Positions 50,301 through 62,300 of a stretch of DNA of 64,000 nucleotides are shown here, piece after piece. Numbering within the stretch: the stretch's first letter is position 1; every line of letters starts with the position of its first letter. Source of the stretch: Nautilus pompilius (lineage: Eukaryota > Mollusca > Cephalopoda > Nautilida > Nautilidae); the NCBI GenBank assembly GCA_018389105.1, contig JACATO010001080.1:1-64000 (forward strand), written 5' to 3'. The notes beneath the pieces are model-generated. The model made no database searches and was not told the DNA's origin. It saw only the letters and a list, made by a program, of their open reading frames with translations. The position numbers were made by a program, and so were the translations under genes.

Positions 50301-53300
50301 GTTGTTCCAGTTTCAAACTTTGAATTCATGAATCCTTGCTTATCAAATATCTGAAACCTGTTCTGAATGGACTTAAAACTTCCAACCTTTTTCTGTTTCC
50401 CAAGATATGTATTCTTTCCCTTTTCCAACTCTATGAGGAATGACTGTTTTGTCTTTTGTGCCCAAGCCGGTGTCCTAATATTGATAATAAACTAAGGTAA
50501 AATTTGAAATATTCATTTAGCTGTATTTTTACCATTGCATATGTTTTTCCCCATTGTTTTATTTAATAAACACACACACAGACAAACACACATGTGCATG
50601 AGTAAATAGAGAGATAGATATAGTGCCTCTCATGACAGTGATACCAGAGTCTTGGAGAATATTATTCTGCGCTCAAAGCAACTTTCTTAATCTATACACC
50701 AAACATGCTGATAGAAAAACAAAAAAACAAAAATACCTCTACTGAAATTCTTGCTTTTATCCGAGGAGAACGCCTGACTGGAGACACTGATTGGGAGTCC
50801 GAGTGTTTTGTAGGTGACTCCAGTGGACTGGGGGGTTCAGAAGATTCTTTCAGATCTTTCTCGTCAGGAACCATCACAGCCAAAGGCTTGTGTTCACCAA
50901 CATCGATGACCAGAGGGGTTTCTTCAGATGGTAGGAGCAGAGGTTCCTCCTCCTCCTCCTCCCTGTCTTTGATTTGTAGGACATCACCACCACCATCTTC
51001 CATCTCAACATTTTTGTGATCTTCAGCCTCATCCTCGTCTCCAGTAAGTGGGCAGATTTTATCTGTTTTAGGCGAAGATTCATCTTCATTATCTAAGTCC
51101 AGTTCCGTTAAATCTACCACATCCATTGGCTCTATGATATCTATAAAAGAAAAAAAAAACAAAAACATTTACGGTAAACAACAGGCAGAAATTAACCTGG
51201 CAAATACATACATAAAGGATTATCTACCATGTTTCATTAATAAAATAACGATAGAGATGCTACCCATCAATGCCTTCCTGTTCATTTAAGAAATGTTTCT
51301 TATAAATGCAGCATATTGGTGAAGCTAAAACAAATGGCAGCAAGAAACACCTTACTGGTCACATAAAAAGCAACAACAACAACAATATAAATTCAGGAAC
51401 TTGCCCAACAAAGTTAATAAAGTTGCTTCACTTCCTATCTGATTCTCAATCCGATTGGCTTAGTGAGAGAAAACCAAGCTGGCTCAATCTTTCTATGCAA
51501 AACAAACCAGTGCTGTGTGTTTTTGCCTTTAAATATTTAGGAACAAAACACCAACCTGATGGCTGTGGTCTGATGCTGAAGGTGATTTCCTCATCCACGA
51601 CCTGCTCTCTTTGCCAGTGAAAAGGAGCAGCTGGGCTGATCTCTGCCATCTCTTCATCCATCAGTAACTCCTTAAGATTTTCAGCAGTTTGAAAACTAGT
51701 GAAAAAAAATTAAACAAATGCAAAAAAAATAAAATAAAAAAAAAATGATGAAAAATGATTTTATCAGATTTTTTATTTTTAGGTGAATATCCTAAGGAAA
51801 AACTCTCTCATTCACTCCTTCAGTCAATCTCTCTCGCACACTGGATTTCAAATATTTCTTTTGCAAGAGAGGCAGCACTTAATGGCCGTCTTAAGCAAAG
51901 ACAGTCAAGTTACTAATTACCAAAGATGCATGATTCAATGAATCATATGAAAAGACAAAACACCGTACAGTAGCCAAAACATCAAACTCCCATCTTTTCT
52001 TGAGTCATGCGTGTCATAAGCTTTGGAGACTGATTCGCCTTTCCCCAGACATTAGCTTACTGACAAAACTCCTCGGGAGATGCGCTTACCTTTTCGGTGG
52101 GCTTGCTTTCTTCTGGAATTGCTTTGATGCGGATGGTGTTGAGGGCAGAGGGAGGTGTGTCAGATTGGCAGGTGACAGGGAAGCTCGATGAGGGTATGGT
52201 TCCACAAACCTCAGCAACTTGGTGGTTGTTGTTGTTGTTTCCTGGGTGGAAATCGGCGATTTGGGGAATGAATCACTGAAGTTTAGCTGGGATTTGTTGT
52301 CTCTGTTCACTGACGCATCTGGAGAAATCTGATCATCTGTCAAAAATATATATATATAAAAAAAAAGACGAGTTGAGTTAGGGAGGAAAAGAAAGAGAGA
52401 GCTGAATACAGATACAACCCCGCTTCCTGCAGCAAGCCGATTAGGGTTTCTACCAGACAGTGAGGCAAAGATCTGCTCTGACAAGGCTATTTTGGCACAA
52501 CAAATTTATCAAAATGCATATGATTTGCAGACATGCGAGTATTTGTTTTCAGAGACCCCAAAATGTCAAATGTTAGGCATGTTTTGTCCCTATACATTAA
52601 CTACCTTTAATCAATGAAAAGCTGGTTTCTCCACTGTCTTTAATATTAAGGTACATATTTCATTCCTTCTTTAGATAGTAAATTCGAATCCAAATCATAC
52701 CAGTAAACGGTAAGCAGGGCCTTTTGTTAGAAAAACAAACAAACAAACTGCTGCAGTTTTTAATGCCATAACTACCGTTACTTTGAAAACACCAACACAA
52801 ATTGGCACCCTGACCATCACTCATTACTTGTGTGCTGCGCACTACATACTGCATCAGTGTCAACACGGGCGGGACAAACCCAGCAGGGTTAGGGGAAATT
52901 GCATTTCAATGCCCCTGAAAGACAGTCACGTGGAATACACATCTTGTGCCAACAGCGGAAAGCAGGTACACATACCTGGCATCTGTTCCAAACTGCTCCG
53001 AGAAACTGCAAGGGGGATGGGAGATCTGGCAGATATCCGGCGCACTTTTAAGATGGACTGAGGAGTTGGCTTGGGGCTGGGCAGTTTTGTCCTGGGTGTG
53101 GACTTCCTGGACAGGATTGGTGTCTGGAGCAAGGACAGGGCTTCTGCGCTCACATATTTTGTTGATCTCCTGGGTACGCTACAAAAACAGAATTAATGCA
53201 CAGTCAAACCTGGCCTAGGTGCCCGCCTCCACCCCCCCGCCTTCTCCGAAGATAAAAAGTCAGTCTTCTCAGTTGCACCTACCCCCCCCAACCACGACCT

Positions 53301-56300
53301 TCTCTCTTCCCTTAAACGCTGAACTCATTTTCACTGCACGAAAATCACAACAAAAAAATAATCCCCATTAATTCTTTAACGCTGCTCTTCTCTAACTTTA
53401 GTTTTTTTTTTTTCCTTCTTATAGTCAACTGCATCAAGATGATAAACAGCAGCAGCACTGAGACTGACTCACCTTTTGTAAGGTTCGGTTAGTTTGCCAT
53501 ACAAAGGGGAACCGCCCAGGTCCTTGTGTCTGGAGAGCGAAAGCTGTTCGTTTTCATTAACCCTACCATAGACCACCTTTGGGATGTTACTGCCAGCAGA
53601 GAGAGAGAGAGAACAAAAACACAACAATGACTCAGGACAGCCCAAAAAATTCCCACAATTCCTCAGTCTGAACTTATACAGAAACAATCAATGCAGCGTT
53701 CTTTTGTTTTCCTTCAAACAATACAAGAAATAATAATAATAATAAAAAAACCCAGTCAAATTGAGCAAACACCATAATGAAGTTTTACCTCTCCGACTAT
53801 TGTCAATAAACGACTAAGTGCAAACTTAAAGATACAAAGGGCAACAACTAAGAAACCCAGGACCACGTACATATACAAGATGTTAAACTAAAATTTCTGT
53901 ACAAAAAGGAAAAAAAAAAAAAAAAAATTCCATGTTCCGTAAATAAGAGCTGTAAGTTGACTATTTAAATATGTAGACTTACCTAAACCTGCTCCTCTTT
54001 CTGGGAGTAATTGGAGTGGAGATGAATGGCTCTATTTGTACTTCTTTCTCATCTTCATCCTCCTCATGGGTTGATCTGGATAACCCAAAACAACAGTAAA
54101 AATTTCTACAAACAATGACACCTAGCAGAGCCCAGCATCCTTGTAGCTATACCCAATTGGGATTCTGCTGGAAAGTTTAGTTTTTGGAAGTATGCACCTA
54201 ATTTTTAAAACTTTGATAGTGCGTTTCTCATTAATTACGGCACCCAGTGCATACAAAGATAGACAGTCCAATCTCAGAGGTTCGATTTTATTAACCTGCT
54301 TTGTTAACATTTATTAAGAGTGGCTAGTGATTTGGTGGTTAGCCTGCCAGACTGCTATCTATGGTTGAGATCTCAGCTCAGTCAGGGGGTACCTTCCAAG
54401 CATGGTTTCTTTTCACTTTTTTCCATCAGCTGGCCGCACAAAATAGAGTCCCAGTAGAGTTTTCCACAAATGTCTCGAACCTTGCTGCCATTTGAGTAAC
54501 CCCCCCCCTTCCCAGATAACTTGCTTGGCCACCAGGGCTGATACTCCACACCTTCCATCTCACTTCTGTGAGACGTCCTTAGAACCTGAAAGGCAGGACA
54601 AGGTTTGCCAAGACAACAATGACAACCATAAAAAGAAAGCTTCTCACAAGATGTCATTCAGCTGATTAACATAACAGACTGGTTATTTACCTGTTGGCAT
54701 CAATGTGAGCTAGTTCCTGCAGCTTCTCCATCACAGTTAAGATAAGTGCTGACTGAGACATGACCCTGGAAGCTTTTGATTGAGTCACAACTGTTGACAG
54801 TGGCTTGGGCTTAGGAACTGTAAGAAAAACAGCCAACCTTTTATCCTTTTTATATTAAAATAAAATAAAATAAATGAGTTATACAAAACTCAGATAAAGA
54901 TTCACTTTTTATTCTCACAAATAAATAGATGGAAAGCAATTTTCCTGTGTGTTTTGAATTTATGTGATCAGATTTCCCATAGTTTAAATCCATGGTTACA
55001 GCATCTGCCAGAATTAGCTTCCAAAATGCCCACAAGTTATACATCAAACAAACAGTCTTGGTGTTCTGATAACCTCTAGACTTTATGATAAATGACAACT
55101 ATTGACAAGCGATCAATCTGTTGTTGTTGTTGTTAATACTTTTTAACTATTTTCTTGGAACAAACGCAGTACCATGTGGTGGAAAGCTTATTGCAGACTT
55201 GGAAGATAGCAATCTAAGATGTTTAAAATAGCAAGCACAAAAAAATCAAAACAGTTTTCAAAAATAGCATTCTTTGATATTTGACAGAAGCTGGTAAACC
55301 ATTACAGTCAGCCACTTAATGGTAATCATTTTAACTGACTTTAATGCAAAGAGGACATTTGTCAAACCAATCACAAGAAAGGAATGAGGATTTTTTTCTT
55401 CACCAGAATTGATGTGGTTGTAGAAGCGCTGTGACATTTGTGTGTGTGTGTGTGTGTGTGTGTGTGGTGAATTAGTCAGCGTGTAGGTAAAAGAGAGTAT
55501 ATGGCTAAACAATTAAATACAAACAAGTTTTTCCTACTATAAAGCTCGCTTGATTCGGTTTGAGTTACTACAGAGCCTAAGATGTCACTCACTTTGTTCT
55601 TGGAAAATGTTTTCCAAACTAAAGCTGCTGAGGAAATAAGCATTTTAAAGTTTTTAATGGGATATATCAAGAAATTGACATGAGCAGGTTTGGGTTAAGT
55701 AATGGATATCAAAGATGTTATGAAGTCACTGCCTTTGAAACTATAGATTTCTCTTTCTCCCTTTCTAAATGTACACCCCCCCCCCAACACAGAAAGATAG
55801 CTTGAAACTATGTTAGACAAAAGAATGTAAACTATACTGGTGATTTCTGCTTCTGAACTTTACATAAATCTGACACGGTTCAAAATCTTTTTAAACAGCC
55901 CAGCCACATGGCAGCAAACTACAATAGTTAACAGTTTTGTCAATTTTAAAAGGACAGCTTTAACCTGTCTTTCTTTCATATCTAAGCAACATAAATAAAG
56001 CCAATAGTTCAAGAATATCTCTGGTTTGTTAAAAAAAATCAAACAACAAGATATTGTACAGTGTACAGATGACTTACCTTCCAATTTCGAGACAGCTGTC
56101 TTTTTAGGTAAGTGAGTGCGTTCAAATATAAGCTGTTGCTGGACAGGGGGCAGTAGTCTGGCGCAGCCATGGACAATGGCATTCCTGGTAGATGCTCGAT
56201 CCCGAGCTTTTCTGCTAGATTCTCCCTATTTAAATAAAAAAAAAAACTTTTTTATAATATATGCAGTAGGGTTATAACCTTTGCATACTTCCTGGCGCAC

Positions 56301-59300
56301 TTTCACTCTACAATTTTTCAGATTTGTATTACTCAACAGAGGCTAAACCATAAGGGCATTGACACACACAGTATCTTCCTCGTTATAACAACAAATCCTC
56401 TGTATTGTTCCAGCCGCTCGCATTTTACATTATAACACAAATCTAGTGCTTCTAGGCTTGGAGTAGCCCAGGTGGTATAAGCAAGATAACAACTGACAAG
56501 GTATATGGAGAGATAAGGTAGACAAACACCAGGCCTGATGAAAGGCCAGAACGTTGCATAAGAGAGCCACCTTCTCGCTCGAGTGCACTACAAACCAAAG
56601 GATTGAAGCAGTTATTCTGGGATTTCAGCTTAGGGCAAGAAAAGAAAACAAAGCAACACAACAGATAAAATTAACCCTACCGCTATCCTGACTACGTTTG
56701 CTGATGCTACACAGAGGCCAAGATGTCACATTTTTTTTTTTTAAACCCGAAAACTTTGGCAGTGGACCGCTTGAGCTACATTGAGATGGCTGCCGTGATA
56801 AACCGACATCAGAGCACAACTCACCAGCAGTCTGTGCTTCAGCTTCTCATTCAGTCGGATGGCGTCCACAAAGCGTGACCGCTGCAGGTAGTACATGACC
56901 AGCAGCTCCTGAGAGTGGGGATGGCTGCTGTCCATCAGGTAACTCTCTAGCCACTTCTCCTCCAGGCTGCTCAGTGGTAACTGGACGAGCTGACTCATGG
57001 TTTTCACTAAAAACAAACAAAATGGGAGTTAATATACACCAGCAAATAAAGAGGCCGCTTTCCAAATCAACTTTTCATCCGTTGAGATGAGAATTATAAT
57101 TAAAGAGGCAGTATTTTCAGTAGATGTGGAGGGTTCACCTTTTACTAAGGCATCAATACATTTAATAAAAACAGTTGCAACAAGAAAATGAATGAAATTA
57201 ACTGACAGTGGCAGTAAAAGCACGAACCAACTTACAAGCCCAACCAACAGACATTCCTTTATCCCAGGGTTCTTGCATTAAGTTATCATGGCTTCCTTCC
57301 TTCTCATAAACTAAATCAAATTACTGAGTTTCTACCAGACCCACCAATTAGCATTATGAAAGAAAGGTAGAAACTGAGTAAGTTTGGAAGGTTACAATGC
57401 CAAACTAACTATCAAAAGATCAGAGGAAAGAATGGCAGATAAAGATCAGTAGTTTCTCAGTCCATTGTGATACAGGCTTAGAGATGACAACTGTCTTTTC
57501 AAAACATGGCCCATCATGTGTTTGGAAGAGCAAGCCAGCACCTGACACTGAGGCCCAGAGTAATTGTTTCTCCAAGCCGAGTTTCTCTGCTCGCCAAAGT
57601 TAAGTGGCTGGAAGGAGAATTCTACAAACTGACTAAAAACACTTATTACTCAGACAGAAAGCCTGGATATTTTTCAGTAACCCAGAAAAGCAAGGCTTCA
57701 TCATGTTCCATCCATCCTTCATCCATGTACTTTCTTTCTCAAGTACAACAGCAAGGATGAATGCCTACAAAGATAATGAACTGGCCAACTTACTTTGTTG
57801 GCAGCCCAAAAAGAGATGAGAAATCAGGTCCTGGGCATTTTCTTGATCTCGGCAGTTGCGCTGAAATTCCACGGCCTGAGCTGTCATTCTGCAAAGGACA
57901 CAAACACACAAATGAAACAAAATGAAAACAAGACTGTTAACCCACATCTGCAGTCACAGTATACTCATTGTAGGTTTGTAGCTGATACAAAAACCTGTGT
58001 ACTGCTGCTTCAGTTAGCGTGGGAACTTGTTTCATGTTCACTAACTCATACCTAACCAGTTGATATTTGGGTATTTTTATTAGCGACTTGACTGCAGCCA
58101 TTTTGCTGTCAAATGCTCTAGCGTCACATGATTTAACATCTAGTCCCCCAAAATTTGATTCTATTCTCAGAATTTAGTTGTGGTAGAGTGAATTTTTAAC
58201 AGCCTTCCTGTTCATTACTTCATAGCATATGTCTGGCTGGGACTAGAGTGTTTCCAATAACGATCTTCATACTTCTTTACTTGCTTCTGACCCAAGAATT
58301 TATTTAATTATACAGTTAGCCGAGGCATTCCGCCCTAAATACACATCAGACATAGGACTATGGCAGATGCTAATCTGAACAAAACTACTCCAGTTGTTTT
58401 TGAAGGCTCTGGGATCCTTCTGATATCGTAGGTAGACACCGAAACTTGAAAGAGCAAACTATTTATTCTGAAATCATATGCAGCTCAACAAAACATGATT
58501 AGGGTTAATAATTTGTGGTGCAGCCCTTCCTCTGCCTAATGCAAGCAGCAACATGGTGACACATTGTGTGGATGAGATCAATGTGGGGCCGCAGACAGTT
58601 TCTAGCACGGTCTGCATTAGGGAGCCCTAGGAAGTGCATTTACAGACACCTTTGCAGGGATTGGTTAAGGGTAGCCATGCCATGGCAGAGTTTTGATGCC
58701 CTGCTTCTCTCTGCATCTTTGAATTGCATGTGTGGTGAAAAACGGAGGCACAACCCTCCATTAAAATATCACCCCATTTTCAGACAGACCGTCTCAATGG
58801 CAATAAACAGGTGGAAGGAAGTTCCTCCTGGCAAAAGTTGGGGAATTAAGCAGACGTTTCTTTGCAGATCATCAGCCGTGGCCGTCCTGTGGCCCACATC
58901 ATGCACAGCAGCAGACAGATCACTGTATTTTGTCATCTTGCACATGGTTCAGTGAAAATTCTCGTGCTGGACGGCACTGCACCCATACACGACCAGTATG
59001 AACTCTTATGCAGGAGAGTGCGGCAACAGCTGCATTTTCTATTGCAGTTAACAAATAATATTAAGTGGAGTGAGAAATGATTTGTCTTGCTGCTCTTCAA
59101 TGCACTCCATCGTGTAGAGACAATATCTGATGGTTCTCATGAAGCTCTTATGTTCTGCCACTACACATGCAGCTAATTATCAGGGTTTGGTTTCCATGCA
59201 CCTCGTCACAGCATGAATGTCTGTCCGTTCTTATGGTTGCAGGTATCCAGGATGCGGACAAGCAGTTGTCTTGTGGTGGCATCAATTCAAAATGGCTAAC

Positions 59301-62300
59301 CATAGACGCCAAATAATAAACCCACCAGTCTGATAGTGATCTGGACTGTTGGACACCTGTGATGTCAGAAAAATATTTCTCTCAGAGTCAGCCACAACTG
59401 ACGTCACTATCTGAAGTATTCCTAGTATCAGATTCCACACTACCAAAGCTAGCGAGCTGTACTTTTCATGTAGCTCATAAACACAGGTGGTGTTCAATGG
59501 AGGGCATGAAAACTAAAAAAAAAAAATCATACAAAAAACCACCGAATGGATAATTTAAATTGCTAAACTCAAAGGTTAAATGGTCAGTAAGAGTAGGCAT
59601 CATCACTCAATGGTCTCTCACCTGTTGGCCAAGAAAACTGTGAGCTTCAGTTTGACCTCATCAGGTGTGGTAAGAGGTGGGTTCTTAATGGCCAAGTAAC
59701 GCAGGGCTAACTTGCTCTCCTCCTGGTACAGAAATGCCTTTATAATCTGCTTGTGCTGCCATGATCCGAGATCAGGTGAGCTTGTGAGGAATGATATGGC
59801 GCCCTGAAATAAAAAGAATGATAAATAAAGGATATTAAATACAGATCCAAAGACAAAAAAAAAAAAAAAATTTAAACCAAAAAGTTAACACGCTGAAGCA
59901 CATCCAGAGAATAAAGAACATGGCAGCAGTTTCACTTCATCAGTGGATGCTGCTGCTAGCTCGAAATCCGGAGGATGACCTCTTCTCTTCATCACGAAAG
60001 GTTAACTATAGGTATAGTCTAAAAAGCAGGAGAGATGCTGAAACTTCTAAACTTTACTTTTCTCAGCCAGTACCTGAAGCTGCATTTATTTGAGAATTTG
60101 GTTTTGACTCTATCCAAATTCATCTCCACTGAAACAACCCCATGAAAACTGGGTGATACTGGAAAATCATGAAATAAAATAACCAGAGACATTTTAAAAA
60201 TCTTAAATCTATGAAAACAACAAATGCATTAGAATTTTCTCTCTTTTTTTTCTTTTTGTTTCATTGCCATCTCTCACTTCACATTTTTCATCTTTCTGCT
60301 AAAGCTGAATGTTGGCTGGGTTACCTGAAAGTCCTGATGATCCAGCAGCCAGAAGCCAGTAATCAACCGCACAGTTCCTGCAGGAACTGAAAACACATGA
60401 GCAAAAGTTGCCACTTTCTCGGAAAGCTGTGATGAGAAAGAAAAAGGAAAACAGGTTCGTATCCACCCACAATCGCTGGGATTCCAGTCTATAAGCTTAT
60501 AGTTTCACTACCATTAAAACAAGCAAAGTCTCTATGTACAGTCATTGTCCTGTTTTAGTTCAGATGAAAGGATCTCATAAGCACTATCAAACAAATTAAA
60601 GTATAGAAGTGGGTGTGTAAGGTCGGTGTCTGTCATATCATGCAACCTAATGTGCCCATGTAAAACAACAAAACCTGTTTACCACCAACAATATACCAGT
60701 AACACACCTGACAACAGAAAATAAAAAAAACCCCATTAGTTTTGCTGTGATGAGTTCTGTGAAGGGTTGGGACAGCTCTCAGCAAACCTATGTCCTGCCC
60801 CAGCTCTATAGATGTCAGGGTTTAGATTCCAAACCACCCATAAGTTATTATTCCAGCTGAATTAACTCGTTCTTTCTGTTTTGGAAGACAGTCTAAAAAA
60901 ACCAGACCCACTAACCAGTCATTCTTGTACTTACCTTCATGTTGCCATCTTCATCTTCCAGAGACACCAGGTCGAGGAGGAGGTAAAGCAGAATGCAGTG
61001 CTTTGTTAATGCGGTGACACTGTCCAGGAGGTAAATGTTCAGCAGTGCCTGGCAAAGCAAACAAACTGATGATGTTTAACATTCATCTAGGTTTATAAAT
61101 TAGTGGTCTAGTGATAATTACTGTGGCAAAAGATTTAAGAGCCCCCCCAAACTCTCTCTCTCTCACAATGTTCGCACATGTTCATTAACTTTAACTTGCT
61201 TACAAAATTCCATTCTCTCATTGATCCGGTGGCTAGAATTCCTGACTGCTAAGATTGACAGCCTGAGCTAGAATCCCAGTCAGGATTGGTGTACCCCTTT
61301 GCTGTAGTTTCTTCTCTTTCTACTTCACCAGCTGGCTGCATGAACCCCCCCCCCCTTCTGGCTCTCTAACTTTCTCCCACATCTGGAAATGAAGAGTCCT
61401 AGCAGGGATTTCTGGTACATGGTTTCAACCTTCTGTATACCACATGGCTTGCATTTGTACTCCACTGCCTGTCAAATCCATATTGCTCAGCACAGGTTGA
61501 GCCAAAGGGGCTGTGATGCACAGTATCTTCCTCATTAATGTATTTGTGATGGCAAATCCATATATCACCCCATCCACAAACGTGTTGACTAAATATACAG
61601 CCAGCTCAACACAAATATTAACTGGTGCTTTTAGGCTGGTGTGGTGTAAGATAAGAAGTGAAGCGGTATATGGAGACCAAAGGGCCTCAAACTAACACCA
61701 TTTTGACTATCTCTTTCATTAGAATTAGTAAATATGTAGTAATGGCTTTTAGATAAAATACCAATCTACAAATATGTGCAATCTTATTATTCACAGAATA
61801 CTGATGAACCCTTGTTCAGAGTATATAAAAAGAAAGTGGTTTTGAGAAAATCTCAAAATTTACTAGAAATCTAGCTTATTTTGGCTATTTTAATTTTTAG
61901 AATTACTGTAAAGATTCTGAGTAAGTACGCTGGTACTACCATGTAAAAATCCTACTAGCTAAAAAGGGCATCCCCTAGCATTTCCAAAGATTCAAGGATG
62001 ATATTCACATTAGGCTGCAAATTATCATCCATGTAAAACTAGATTAGGTTTTTAAAGCAAACACATGATAATTGATAGGACAGCATCCTGACTTACATGT
62101 AAACTGGGAGGAGGATAGACCCCATCTCTACTGTCCTGCTCCCACACTGTCTGTACACTTGGTCCAGCCTGTTTTATCAGCTCATCAATGAGAAGCACAT
62201 TGGTTATTTTCATGTCACTAAATACAATTATTAAAATACACTTTAAATAAAGATTCTGAAAGAACAAATTTTATGTAAATTTAATAATCAAAGAGTAACA

